Below are positions 33,843 through 43,586 of a DNA stretch of 64,000 bases, piece after piece. Origin of the DNA: Streptomyces sp. TG1A-8 (lineage in GTDB: Bacteria > Actinomycetota > Actinomycetes > Streptomycetales > Streptomycetaceae); contig NZ_JASTLB010000001.1 of the NCBI RefSeq assembly GCF_030499535.1, forward strand, positions 930,001-994,000. The letters are read 5' to 3'. Every line of letters starts with the position of its first letter. The stretch's first letter is position 1. The position numbers and the translations under genes are program-made. The notes beneath the pieces were generated by a model that saw only the letters and a list, made by a program, of their open reading frames with translations, ran no database searches and was not told where the DNA came from.

Positions 33843-34888
33843 CCGGATCCGACGTCACGGGCGACGGGGTGGAGAACGCGCGGCCCGGACGCGACGCCCC
33901 CACCGGCGCCCAGGCCGGGCGTCGACGGCGGCGCCGCGGGCGCGGCGAGCGGGCCGTGGTGCCCGACGCGGAGTTCTCCTCGTACTACGGCAGACCCGTC
34001 CTGAACAGACCGACGTGGAAGCCCCTGGACATCGCCGGATACCTGTACCTGGGCGGTCTGGCGGGCGCGTCCTCGCTGCTGGCCGCCGGGGCGCACGCCA
34101 CGGCCCGGCCGGCACTGGCCCGGACGGCGAAGCTGGGAGCGGCGGGTGCGATCTCCCTCTCGCTGGTCGCGCTGGTGCACGACCTGGGCCGCCCGGCCCG
34201 GTTCGTCAACATGCTCCGCGTCTTCAAGCCCACCTCCCCCATGAGCGTGGGGTCGTGGCTGCTGGCGGGTTACGCGCCGCTCACGCTGGCCGCCGCGGCC
34301 GCCGACGTCGCCGGCCGTCACCGCCTGGCCGGTGCCGCCGCCACGGCGTCCGCCGCCGTGCTCGGCCCGGCCGTCGCCACCTACACCGCCGTGCTGATCT
34401 GCGACACCGCCGTGCCGTCGTGGCACGAGGGCCACCGCGAGATGCCCTACGTCTTCGCCGGGTCGGGTGCCACCGCGGCGGCCGGACTCGCCCTGGCCTG
34501 CACCCCGACCGGTCAGACCGGCCCCGCGCGCCGCCTGGCCGTCCTCGGCGCCGCGCTCGAACTGGGCTGCTTCCGGCTGATGAAGCGGCGCATGGGACTG
34601 GCGGCCGAGCCCTTCGGGCAGGGCAGGCCGCACGCGCTGCTGCGTGCCGCGGAGGCGCTCACGGTCGGGGGCGCCGCCCTGGCTGCCCGCGCGGGCGGGC
34701 GGAGCCGGCCGGCCGCCGCCGTGGCGGGCGCGGCCCTGCTGGCCGGTTCCGCGGCCCTGCGGTTCGGGATCTTCCACGCCGGGGTGGCCTCGGCCGAGGA
34801 CCCCAGGTACACGGTCGTGCCCCAGCGGGAACGGCTGGCCGCACGGTCACGGTCCGGGGAGTCCGGCGCCCCCCGGACGGACTCCTGA
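33839..34888 (+). CDS. nrfD: NrfD/PsrC family membrane subunit
   Basis: A 349-residue integral membrane protein of the NrfD/PsrC family, the quinone-reactive anchor of many molybdoenzymes. After a basic N-terminal 45 residues it has about eight hydrophobic segments (YLYLGGLAGASSLLAAGA, MSVGSWLLAGYAPLTLAAAA, VATYTAVLICDTAVP). HDLGRPARFVNMLRVFKPTSPMSVG contains the family's conserved RP.R..N...F...SPMS pattern (quoted here by segments). The GTG start at 33839 overlaps the stop of the Fe-S subunit. The complex should pass electrons from formate to menaquinone. Confidence 0.92.
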   Translation: MTGSDVTGDGVENARPGRDAPTGAQAGRRRRRRGRGERAVVPDAEFSSYYGRPVLNRPTWKPLDIAGYLYLGGLAGASSLLAAGAHATARPALARTAKLGAAGAISLSLVALVHDLGRPARFVNMLRVFKPTSPMSVGSWLLAGYAPLTLAAAAADVAGRHRLAGAAATASAAVLGPAVATYTAVLICDTAVPSWHEGHREMPYVFAGSGATAAAGLALACTPTGQTGPARRLAVLGAALELGCFRLMKRRMGLAAEPFGQGRPHALLRAAEALTVGGAALAARAGGRSRPAAAVAGAALLAGSAALRFGIFHAGVASAEDPRYTVVPQRERLAARSRSGESGAPRTDS

Positions 34889-34916
34889 CGCGGCCCGGCG
34901 CCGTGCCGGCCGCGTC
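34887..34916. terminator. Stem-loop overlapping the nrfD stop codon
   Basis: GACGCGGCC at 34887-34895 pairs perfectly with GGCCGCGTC at 34908-34916, with three further pairs inside the 12-base loop. It begins within the TGA of nrfD, so much of the Fe-S/nrfD transcript may end before the catalytic gene. Confidence 0.55.
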
Positions 34917-35321
34917 GGGCGGGTGGCGGTCGTGGGCCGGCAGGACACCGGCGGGCGCGGCGGGGGCCGTCCCGTGCCGGCACCGGGGGCAGTCCCCGGC
35001 CGGCAGCCCGCGGCCCGGCGGGAGTGCGCGGCCCCGCCGCGCCGGCACCGCGCCTTCCGTCCGGAACGCCTCCGGTCCGTCCGCGCGGTGAACGGTCCGG
35101 CCCGCGCCGCGGCGGGTGCCCCGCGGCGACCCCGGCGGGGAAGGACGGGGCAGCTCCCGCACCCCCTCGTCCCGGCCGGTGCGGCAGGCGCGTGGCCTCC
35201 GAGGTGCCGCGTCCGCGCGGCTGCGGCAGGATGTCCCGCAGGGGAAGACGGCGCCGGTCCGACTGAACGGCGGAGGACCGGGCACCCGTGACGGCACCGG
35301 GCACCACCGGGAAGGGCGGGC
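34917..35321. other. About 400-base gap between nrfD and the catalytic subunit gene
   Basis: No gene, tRNA or clear promoter is visible. I specifically looked for a selenocysteine tRNA here and found no T-arm (GTTCGA) pattern. The stretch is GC-rich spacer, possibly holding the promoter of the formate dehydrogenase catalytic gene. Confidence 0.5.
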
Positions 35322-35324
35322 GTG

Positions 35325-38300
35325 ATGGGCGTACGCACCTGGATCGACTCCTGGCCGGTCTACCGCCAGCTGACGGGGACCGATCCCCTGGGCCGCGGGG
35401 CCGCCGCCCGGAGCGGCGCCAGCGCGCGGCTCACGCCCCGGGTCGCCTCCGCGGACCGGGTGGTGCGGTCCGTCTGCCCGTACTGCGCGGTGGGCTGCGG
35501 CCAGAACGTGTACGTCGAGGACGGCCGCGTCACGCAGATCGAGGGCGACCCCGACTCCCCCGTCTCGCGCGGTCGGCTGTGCCCCAAGGGCGCGGCCAGC
35601 CTGCAGCTGACCACCGGCGCCGCCCGCGAGCACCACGTCCTGTACCGGCGTCCGCACGGCACCGAGTGGGAACGCCTGGACCTGGACACGGCCATGGACA
35701 TGATCGCCGACCGGGTGATCGAGGCCCGCCGGGCCGGCTGGCAGTGGGAGGCCGGCGGGGCCCGCACCCGGCGCACGCTCGGCTTCGCGAGCCTCGGCGG
35801 GGCCACGCTGGACAACGAAGAGAACTACCTGCTCAAGAAGCTGTTCACCGCGCTCGGAGCGATCCAGATCGAGAACCAGGCGCGTATTTGACACTCCTCC
35901 ACCGTTCCCGGTCTGGGAACCTCGTTCGGACGCGGCGGCGCGACCACCTTCCAGCAGGACCTGCAGAACGCCGACTGCATCCTCATCCAGGGCTCGAACA
36001 TGGCCGAGTGCCATCCGGTCGGGTTCCAGTGGGTGATGGAGGCCAAGGCCCGCGGCGCGAAGGTGATCCACGTCGACCCGCGCTTCACCCGCACCAGTGC
36101 GCTCGCGGACCTGCACGTGCCGCTGCGCGCGGGTTCGGACATCGCGTTCCTCGGCGCGATCATCAACCACGTGCTGCGCAACGACAAGCACTTCCACGAC
36201 TACGTGGTGGCCTACACGAACGGGCCGGTGATCCTGCGGGAGGACTTCCGCGGCACCGAGGACCTCGACGGCCTCTTCTCCGGCCTGGACACCGGCAGCC
36301 GCACCTACGACAACAGCAGCTGGCAGTACGCGGGGGCGGAGGCCCGGGCGGCCTCGGGCGAACGCGACCAGGGGGACGGCAGGCGCACCGGCGGCAGCAG
36401 CCCGGCGAAGGACGCGGCACGCGGTGAGAGCCACGGAGCGGGCGGCGCCGACATCGGCGGGGGCGAACCCGAGCGGGACGAGACGCTGACCCACCCGCGG
36501 TGCGTCTTCCAGGTGCTCAAGCGGCACTACGCCCGCTACACCCCGCAGATGGTCGAGGACATCTGCGGCGTGCCGCAGGACCTCTTCCGCCAGGTGTGCG
36601 AGCTGATCACGGAGAACTCCGGCCGGGAGCGGACCACCGCGTTCGCCTACGCGGTCGGCTGGACGCAGCACACGGTGGGCGTGCAGTACATCCGCGCCGC
36701 CTCCATCCTTCAGACGCTGCTCGGCAACATCGGCCGGCCCGGCGGCGGCATCCTCGCCCTGCGCGGACACGCCTCCATCCAGGGCTCCACGGACATCGCG
36801 ACCCTGTACAACCTGCTGCCCGGCTACATCCCGATGCCGCACGCGCACCAGCAGGAGGGCCTGGACGCCTTCGTGGAGGCCGAGGCGACCCACAAGGGCT
36901 ACTGGGGCAACATGCGCGCCTACCTCGTCAGCCTGCTCAAGGCGTACTGGGGCGGGGCCGCCACCGAGGACAACGACTTCTGCTTCGACTACCTGCCGAG
37001 GCTGACGGGCTCCCACTCCACCTACGAGACGGTCATGGCCCAGCTGGAGGGCACCTGCAAGGGGTACTTCCTCATCGGCGAGAACCCCGCGGTCGGCTCC
37101 GCCAACGCCAAGCTGCAGCGCCTCGGCATGGCCGCCCTCGACTGGCTGGTCGTCCGGGACTTCTCCCTCATCGAGTCGGCCACCTGGTGGAAGGACGGCC
37201 CGGAGATCGGGACCGGCGAGATGCGCACCGAGGACATCGGCACCGAGGTGTTCTTCCTGCCGGCCGCCGCCCACACCGAGAAGGAGGGCAGCTTCACCAA
37301 CACCCAGCGGCTGCTCCAGTGGCACCACCAGGCGGTCCCGCCGCCCGGGGAGGCGCGCAGCGACCTGTGGTTCGCCTACCACCTCGGACGCATCCTCCGC
37401 GAGAAGCTCGCCGCGTCCACCGATCCGATGAACCGCCCGCTGCTCGACCTGACCTGGGACTACCCCACCAGGGACGAGCACGCCGAACCGGAGGCGGAGG
37501 CCGTCCTCGCCGAGATCAACGGCCACGACGCGCAAGGCGCCCCGCTGGCCTCCTCCGAGCAGCTCGGCGACGACGGCTCCACCGCCTGCGGCTGCTGGAT
37601 CTACTGCGGGGTGTACGCCGACGGCGTCAACCAGGCCGCCCGCCGCAAACCCGGCGGGGAGCAGAACTGGGTGGCGGGCGAGTGGGGCTGGGCCTGGCCC
37701 GCCAACCGCCGCATCCTGTACAACCGCGCCTCGGCCGACCCGGACGGCAGGCCGTGGAGCGAACGCAAGGCGCTGGTGTGGTGGGACCCGGACAAGGGCG
37801 ACGGCGGCGAGTGGTCCGGCCACGACGTCCCGGACTTCAGGAAGGACAGGTCCCCCGATCACGAGCCGCCCGCGGACGCCACCGGCCCGGAGGCCCTGTC
37901 GGGCACCGACGCGTTCATCATGCAGGCCGACGGCAAGGCCTGGTTGTACGTGCCCTCCGGCATCGTCGACGGGCCGCTGCCCGCGCACTACGAGCCGCAG
38001 GACTCGCCGTTCCCCAACCTGCTGTACGAGCAGCAGCGCAACCCGGTGCGGCAACTGCTGCGCCCGCACCCCGACAACCGCTACCAGCCCAGCGGCGACG
38101 AGCCCGGCGCCGAGGTGTTCCCGTACGTCGCCACCACCTACCGGCTCACCGAGCACCACACCGCGGGCGGCATGTCACGGTGGCAGCCCTACCTCGCGGA
38201 GCTGCAGCCGGAGTTCTTCTGCGAGGTCTCCCCCGAGCTGGCCGCCGAACGCGCGCTGGAGCACACCGGCTGGGCGACGATCGTCAGCGCCCGGGGGGTG

Positions 38301-38594
38301 ATCGAGGCGCGGGTGCTGGTCACCGACCGGATGGCGCCGCTGCGGGTGCGGGGCCGCACCCTGCACCAGGTCGGCCTGCCCTACCACTGGGGCCCGAACG
38401 GCTACAGCACCGGCGACGCGGCCAACGAACTGCTCCACCTGTCCCTCGACCCCAACACCCACATCCAGGAGACCAAGGCGTTCGCCGTCGACATCCGTCC
38501 GGGCCGCCGCCCCCGCGGTCCGGCGTCGGTGGAGCTGGTGCGGGCGTACCGGGCCCGGGCGGGCATCGACGAACGTACGGGCACCGGGCCGTGA
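35325..38594 (+). CDS. fdh: Formate dehydrogenase catalytic subunit, selenocysteine-containing
   Basis: A 1089-residue molybdenum/tungsten-bisMGD enzyme of the FdnG/FdoG type, read from the ATG at 35325 (GTG at 35322 is possible) through an in-frame TGA at 35889-35891. The N-terminal 4Fe-4S motif is CPYCAVGCGQNVYV with CPKG. The TGA falls exactly at the active site, ENQARI-U-HSSTVPGLGTSFGRGG, where this family has selenocysteine or cysteine and the following essential histidine. Homology continues unbroken (GSNMAECHPVGFQWVMEA, GNIGRPGGGILALRGHAS). The dinucleotide-binding C-terminal domain is at about 940-1080. No twin-arginine signal is present, so the active site should face the cytoplasm. 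A Gly/Ser-rich insert lies near residues 335-385. Confidence 0.94.
35889..35923 (+). promoter_or_regulatory. Bacterial SECIS element with the recoded TGA codon
   Basis: The TGA at 35889-35891 is followed after 12 bases by GTTCCC (35904-35909), a GGTCT loop (35910-35914) and GGGAAC (35915-35920). This gives a perfect 6-bp stem with a loop containing the GGUCU bases known to be bound by SelB in the E. coli fdhF SECIS. The codons here (CGT ATT, GTT, GGT) are unusually AT-rich at third positions for this genome, consistent with selection on RNA structure. Confidence 0.9.
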
Positions 38595-38771
38595 CCCCCG
38601 TGCGCCAGGGGCTCACCCGTACGGCGGTGCGCCCGGGGACGGCCGGCGCCGGGCCCGGTGGAGCGCGGCGGGAGCGGTGCCCGGCCGGCCGTCCGTCCGC
38701 CCCTGCCCGCTCCCGCGGCGATGGCGGGTGGGAGCCGTAGCCGTGCCGATGCCCGTTTCGTCCACCCGCCC

Positions 38772-38777
38772 TACGGT
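38772..38777 (+). promoter_or_regulatory. -10 element for a leaderless histidine kinase mRNA
   Basis: TACGGT (TANNNT) ends 6 bases before the ATG at 38784, and no ribosome-binding site is present. This spacing is typical of leaderless Streptomyces transcripts that begin at the start codon. The -35 region is weak. Confidence 0.5.
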
Positions 38778-38783
38778 GGTGCC

Positions 38784-40001
38784 ATGGCGGTGATCGACGA
38801 GGGGTGGTCCGGGGCGCGGGCCCGGATCCGCGCGGCGGAGGCCATGGGCGCGGCCGTGCTGTTCGTGCTGTCGGTCGTGGCGGCCTCGGCCGAGCCGCAC
38901 CGGCACGAGTTCCTGTTGCGGTGGTCCGCCGTCGTGCCGGCGGCCGTGGGCTGCCTGGTGCTGCTGTGGCGCCATCGTCACCCGTTCGGCGTACTGGCCC
39001 TCGCCCTCGGCTGCGGGGTGGTCTTCCAGTTGCTCGGGTTCCGGCAGAGTCCGCTGGTGACGAGCCCGGTCCTGGTGTCCGTGTACACCGTGGCCGTGCG
39101 CACCGGCCGGCGTACGGCCTTCAGCGCGGCGGCCGTTTCGGCGGGCGTCCTGGTGGGCGCGGCCGCGGTGGGGGACCCGGCGTCGTGGCTGAACCCGGAC
39201 AAGGCCGCGATGCTGGCCTGGACGGGTCTGGCCGCCGCCGTCGGGGACGGGGTGCGCTCGCGCCGGGCCTACGTGGCGGCGGTGGAGGAGCGGGCGGAGC
39301 ACGCCGAGCGCACCCGCGAGCAGGAGGCGCGGCAGCGGGTGGCGGCCGAACGCGTCCGGATCGCACGCGAACTGCACGACATCGTCACGCACCACATCGC
39401 CCTGATCAACGCCCAGGCGGGCGTCGCCGTCCACCTGGTGGACAGACGGCCGGAACGGATCGTGGCCGCGCTGGAGGACATCCGGGACACCAGCCGCTCG
39501 GCCCTGGACGAGCTGCGGGCGACCGTCGGCCTGCTCCGGCAGTCCGACGATCCGGTGGCCCCCCGCGACCCGATGCCGGGCCTCGCGCAGGTGCCGGCCC
39601 TGCTGGCCTCCTTCGAACGCGCGGGGCTGACCGTGCGCCACGTCCGGCGCGGCACCGCCGAACCGCTGGATCCGGCGGTCGACCTGGCCGCGTACCGCAT
39701 CGTGCAGGAGTCCCTGACCAACGTGCGCAAGCACGCCGGCGCCGGCTGTGCCCGGCTGCTCCTGCACCACGGCCGCGACCGGCTGACGATCACCGTCGAG
39801 GACGACGGGCCCGCCGGAGCGCACCGTTCCCACCCCGGGGCCGGCCACGGGCTGATCGGGATGCGGGAGCGGGCGGCCGCGGTCGGGGGCACGCTGACGG
39901 CGGGACCGCGCCCCGGGGGCGGTTTCACCGTGGCCGCGGAGCTGCCGCTGCACCCGGGCCACCCCGGCCCGGCACGGGAGCCGGAGGGACGGGCACGATG
40001 A
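38784..40001 (+). CDS. Two-component sensor histidine kinase (NarL/LiaS-type)
   Basis: A 405-residue membrane kinase. The N-terminal 160 residues hold about four to five hydrophobic segments with short loops, so it probably senses within or near the membrane. The dimerisation/phosphoacceptor region is RIARELHDIVTHHIALI with His198. The HATPase domain has ESLTNVRKHAG, VEDDGPAG and GHGLIGMRERAAAVGG. It lacks a large extracellular sensor. The stop overlaps the response-regulator start as ATGA, so kinase and regulator are made together. The stimulus is not shown by the sequence. Confidence 0.92.
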   Translation: MAVIDEGWSGARARIRAAEAMGAAVLFVLSVVAASAEPHRHEFLLRWSAVVPAAVGCLVLLWRHRHPFGVLALALGCGVVFQLLGFRQSPLVTSPVLVSVYTVAVRTGRRTAFSAAAVSAGVLVGAAAVGDPASWLNPDKAAMLAWTGLAAAVGDGVRSRRAYVAAVEERAEHAERTREQEARQRVAAERVRIARELHDIVTHHIALINAQAGVAVHLVDRRPERIVAALEDIRDTSRSALDELRATVGLLRQSDDPVAPRDPMPGLAQVPALLASFERAGLTVRHVRRGTAEPLDPAVDLAAYRIVQESLTNVRKHAGAGCARLLLHHGRDRLTITVEDDGPAGAHRSHPGAGHGLIGMRERAAAVGGTLTAGPRPGGGFTVAAELPLHPGHPGPAREPEGRAR

Positions 40002-40729
40002 TCCGCGTACTGCTCGCCGACGACCAGGCCCTGCTGCGGGGCACCTTCCGCATGCTGTTCGACGCCACGGACGACATGGAGACCGTGGGCGAGGCGTCCG
40101 ACGGGCGCGAGGCCGTCGAACTGGCCGGCGCCCGGCACCCCGACGTGGTCCTGATGGACATCCGCATGCCGGAGATGGACGGCATCGAGGCGACGCGGCG
40201 CATCACCGCGTCCGAGGACCTCACGGGCGTGAAGGTGCTCGTCCTGACCACCTTCGAGGACGACGAGCACGTCGCCGAGGCACTGCGCGGGGGCGCGAGC
40301 GGCTTCCTCGGCAAGGGGGCGCGGCCCGAGGAGCTGCTCGACGCCGTCCGCACGGTCGCCGGCGGGGAGGCGCTGCTGTCGCCGACGGCGACCCGGGCGC
40401 TGATCACCCGGTTCCTGGCCCAGCCGGACCCCTGTCCGGGCAGCGTCCACGAACGGCTGGAGTGCCTGACACCGCGGGAACGCGACGTCACCGGCCTCGT
40501 CGCGCTGGGCCTGTCCAACGACGAGATCGCCGAGCGCCTGTTCGTCAGCCCGCTGACGGCCAAGACCCACGTCAACCGGGCCATGACCAAGCTGGCGGCG
40601 CGCGATCGCGCCCAGCTGGTGGTCATCGCGTACCAGTGCGGACTGGTCAGTCCGGCATCCCGGGAGGAGCCGTCCCGGGATGCCGGCGTGAGCGCTGGTA
40701 CGGGGTGCCGCGGCCCGTTCCGGCGGTAG
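39998..40729 (+). CDS. LuxR/NarL family response regulator
   Basis: A 243-residue regulator. The receiver domain (residues 1-125) has acidic ADDQ, the phosphorylated Asp54 in VLMDIRMPEMDG, Thr in VLTTFEDDEH and Lys in GFLGKG. The LuxR-type DNA-binding domain is at about 160-220 (LTPRERDVTGLVALGLSNDEIAERL, quoted in part, and SPLTAKTHVNRAMTKL). A C-terminal tail of 20 residues has no evident function. It is partner of the kinase directly upstream. Targets are unknown. Confidence 0.93.
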   Translation: MIRVLLADDQALLRGTFRMLFDATDDMETVGEASDGREAVELAGARHPDVVLMDIRMPEMDGIEATRRITASEDLTGVKVLVLTTFEDDEHVAEALRGGASGFLGKGARPEELLDAVRTVAGGEALLSPTATRALITRFLAQPDPCPGSVHERLECLTPRERDVTGLVALGLSNDEIAERLFVSPLTAKTHVNRAMTKLAARDRAQLVVIAYQCGLVSPASREEPSRDAGVSAGTGCRGPFRR

Positions 40730-40841
40730 GCCGGCGGCCCGGATACCGCAGGCGTGGTACCCCGGAATCGCCGCGCGCGGACGATGCGCCGGGGGCCGTT
40801 CCCGGGCGAGGGTGGAGGAACCACGAACGGAGGTTCCCGCC

Positions 40842-41213
40842 ATGACCGAGACTCACCGTCCCACCAGGAACACCGAGGAGAAGACGGCCGTGGCGGAGTG
40901 CCGCACGGTCTGCGACCTGCTGGCCGGACACGCGCTCGCCGCCCTCGCACCCGGCGAGGCGGCCGCGGTGGGGGCGCACCTGGCGTCGTGCGGCAGGTGC
41001 CGGGACGAGTACGACTGCCTGGCGAGGGTGGCCGCGCACCTGTCGTCCCTGCGCGCCGCCGCCCCGGCCGGCCGCGGCGGCCCGCCGTCGCCCGGTCACC
41101 GCAGGCCGCACCGGCCCGTACCGCTCACCCTGCCCCAGTGGGTCAGCAGGACGGCGGCGGCCGGCGGCGGCCCCCGGTGCGGTGACGGCCGCGCCCGCGA
41201 AGCCGCCGCATGA
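40842..41213 (+). CDS. Small zinc-finger (zf-HC2, anti-sigma-like) protein
   Basis: A 123-residue protein with the zf-HC2 pattern: a cysteine in ECRTVCDLLAGHALAAL, then HLASCGRCRDEY (His-x3-Cys-x2-Cys), as in ZAS-type anti-sigma factors. The C-terminal half is Pro/Arg/Gly-rich and has no transmembrane segment, so it would be soluble. No sigma factor gene adjoins it. I chose the ATG at 40842 because GGAGG sits 8 bases upstream. A redox-sensing anti-sigma role is inferred from the family only. Confidence 0.7.
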   Translation: MTETHRPTRNTEEKTAVAECRTVCDLLAGHALAALAPGEAAAVGAHLASCGRCRDEYDCLARVAAHLSSLRAAAPAGRGGPPSPGHRRPHRPVPLTLPQWVSRTAAAGGGPRCGDGRAREAAA

Positions 41214-41513
41214 CCGGCCCGGCCGGCCCCCGGACGGCGTTCCGGGGGCGTCCGCCCGTGTCGCAGGTGGTCGGTGGCCCGGTGGGACTGGGCGTCCCCG
41301 GCGGGGCGGTGTGCGGCCGCGGAACCGGCGGTGACGGCTCCGCCCCGGCCGTCCGCGGGTGGAGCGGACCCGCGGGGGCGACGCACCGGGGACGACGTTT
41401 CCCTCCGTGCCCGCCCGGTTACCCATGGAGCACCGGCGTCCCGGACCCCGTGGTCCGGCGAAGCGGGCAGCCGGGGACGGCCGCCCGGTGCGCAGGACCA
41501 GAACGGAGTTCCC
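41214..41513. other. 300-base gap before the ThDP enzyme gene
   Basis: I see no gene, clear promoter or long inverted repeat here. Only the ribosome-binding GGAG at 41504-41507 can be assigned. Confidence 0.4.
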
Positions 41514-43358
41514 ATGGCCAGCACGAAGGTGTCCGACCACGTCCTGCAACGGCTGCGCGACTGGGGTGTGGACCATGTCTTCGCCTATGCCGGGGACGGC
41601 ATCAACGGTCTGCTGGCGGCCTGGGGGCGGGCGGGGAACGAGCCGAAGTTCGTCCAGGCCCGGCACGAGGAGATGGCCGCCTTCCAGGCGGTGGGCTACG
41701 CCAAGTTCTCCGGCCGGGTGGGGGTGTGCGCGGCCACGTCCGGACCGGGCGCGATCCACCTGCTGAACGGGCTCTACGACGCCAAGCTGGACCACGTGCC
41801 CGTCGTGGCGCTGGTCGGCCAGACCGACCGCAGCGCCATGGGCGGCTCCTACCAGCAGGAAGTGGACCTGCAGAGCCTGTACAAGGACGTCGCCTCGGAG
41901 TTCTGCGGGACCGTGACGGTGCCCGAGCAGCTGCCGAACCTCATCGACCGGGCGGTGCGCACCGCGTACGCCAGGCGCACCGTCACCGCGGTCATCCTGC
42001 CGGCGGACGTGCAGGAGCTGGACTACAGTCCACCCACCCACGCGTTCAAGATGGTGCCGTCCAGCCTGGGCCTCGGCCGCTACGCCCCGGTGCCCGCCGA
42101 CGAGGACGTCCAGCGGGCCGCGGACGTGCTGAACGCCGGCGAGAAGGTGGCCGTCCTCATCGGGCAGGGCGCCCGCGGGGCACGCGACGAGGTGGAGCGG
42201 CTGGCGGACGTACTGGGCGCCGGGGTGGCCAAGGCCCTGCTGGGCAAGGACGTGCTGCCGGACGACCTGCCCTACGTGACCGGCTCCATCGGCCTTTTGG
42301 GCACCCGCCCGTCGTACGAGCTGATGCAGGGGTGCGACACCCTGCTGATGATCGGTTCCAGCTTCCCGTACACGCAGTTCATGCCGGAGCTGGACCAGGC
42401 GCGGGCGGTGCAGATCGACATCGACCCGCACATGATCGGCCTGCGCTACCCCTTCGAGGTGAACCTCGTCGGCGACGCCCGCGAGACCCTGCAGCGGCTG
42501 CTGCCGCGCCTGCACCGCAAGGAGGGCCGGGCCTGGCGGGAGAAGATCGAGAAGAACGTCGCCCGCTGGTGGGAGGTCATGCAGCGCCGCGCCGCCGTGG
42601 ACGCCGACCCGCTCAACCCCGAGTACGTGGTGCACGCCCTGGACGGCAGGCTGCCCGACGACGCCGTCCTCGCCGCCGACTCCGGCTCCGCCGCCAACTG
42701 GTACGCCCGCCACCTGCGGCTGCGCGGCCGGATGCGGGGTTCGCTGTCCGGCACCCTGGCCACCATGGGACCCGGTGTGCCCTATGCCATCGGCGCGAAG
42801 TTCGCCCACCCCGACCGTCCGGCCATCGCCCTGGTCGGCGACGGCGCCATGCAGATGAACGGCATGATGGAGATGGTCACCGCGGCGAAGTACCACCACG
42901 AGTGGTCCGACCCGCGGCTGATCGTGGCCGTGCTGAACAACGGCGACCTCAACCAGGTCACCTGGGAGATGCGGGCCATGTCCGGCGCCCCGCAGTTCGA
43001 GGAGTCGCAGGCCGTCCCCGACCTGCCCTACGCCGGGATCGCCCGGCTCATCGGCCTGGACGGGGTGCGGGTGGACAAGCCCGAGCAGGTCGAGGCCGCC
43101 TGGGACCGGGCCCTGGCCGCCGACCGGCCCTTCGTCATCGACTTCCGCACCGACCCGGCCGTCCCGCCGATCCCGCCGCACGCCTCCCTGGACCAGATCG
43201 AGGCCGCCGCCTCCGCGATCCTGCACGGCGACAGCGACCGCGGGTCCATGGTCCGGCAGGGCATCAAGGCCAAGGTGCAGGAGATGCTGCCGGGCGGCCG
43301 CCACCGCGGTGACCGTCCCGGCGCCGGCCGGCACGACAGCTCCGCAGGGAACGGGTGA
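41514..43358 (+). CDS. Thiamine pyrophosphate-requiring enzyme (pyruvate oxidase-like)
   Basis: A 614-residue ThDP enzyme with the three usual domains. The activating glutamate is in QARHEEMAAFQAVGYAKF. The Pyr domain continues with TSGPGAIHLLNGLYDAK, the central domain has VAVLIGQGARGA, and the PP domain has the ThDP/Mg motif GDGAMQMNGMMEM about 28 residues before LNNGDLNQVTWEMR. It most resembles the pyruvate oxidase/pyruvate dehydrogenase (quinone) and acetolactate-synthase-like group, which oxidatively decarboxylate pyruvate. The C-terminus is a 40-residue basic tail. The exact reaction cannot be fixed from sequence alone. Confidence 0.88.
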   Translation: MASTKVSDHVLQRLRDWGVDHVFAYAGDGINGLLAAWGRAGNEPKFVQARHEEMAAFQAVGYAKFSGRVGVCAATSGPGAIHLLNGLYDAKLDHVPVVALVGQTDRSAMGGSYQQEVDLQSLYKDVASEFCGTVTVPEQLPNLIDRAVRTAYARRTVTAVILPADVQELDYSPPTHAFKMVPSSLGLGRYAPVPADEDVQRAADVLNAGEKVAVLIGQGARGARDEVERLADVLGAGVAKALLGKDVLPDDLPYVTGSIGLLGTRPSYELMQGCDTLLMIGSSFPYTQFMPELDQARAVQIDIDPHMIGLRYPFEVNLVGDARETLQRLLPRLHRKEGRAWREKIEKNVARWWEVMQRRAAVDADPLNPEYVVHALDGRLPDDAVLAADSGSAANWYARHLRLRGRMRGSLSGTLATMGPGVPYAIGAKFAHPDRPAIALVGDGAMQMNGMMEMVTAAKYHHEWSDPRLIVAVLNNGDLNQVTWEMRAMSGAPQFEESQAVPDLPYAGIARLIGLDGVRVDKPEQVEAAWDRALAADRPFVIDFRTDPAVPPIPPHASLDQIEAAASAILHGDSDRGSMVRQGIKAKVQEMLPGGRHRGDRPGAGRHDSSAGNG

Positions 43359-43586
43359 CGCGCCCGACGCCCGGGGCAGTCGGCGAGGACGGTGCCGCGC
43401 CGAGCCGCGGCCAGGAGATGAGGCACGCCGGGCCCGCGCGTATCGTGGCTGCCGGTGGACCGGGGCGTGGCCTCCGGGCAGCGAGTGCCCCCGCCGGACC
43501 GGCCTGACCTGCCGCGCTCGCACGGCTTCCGCCCCGCCGCCCCAGCCATTCGGGCCGCTTCGGCCGTTCACCCGGAAGGATCAGCA

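Noticed and set aside
34917..35321. tRNA or small gene in the gap before the formate dehydrogenase catalytic gene
   Set aside because: No T-arm consensus, no ribosome-binding site with a plausible frame, and no family resemblance were found.
35325..35891. Truncated formate dehydrogenase gene ending at TGA 35889
   Set aside because: Homology continues in the same frame directly after the TGA, the TGA is at the selenocysteine position, and a SECIS hairpin follows. Recoding explains it better than a pseudogene.
36500..38740. A 746-codon plus-strand frame overlapping the formate dehydrogenase gene
   Set aside because: It is a frame-shifted shadow of the real coding frame, which has clear molybdoenzyme motifs.
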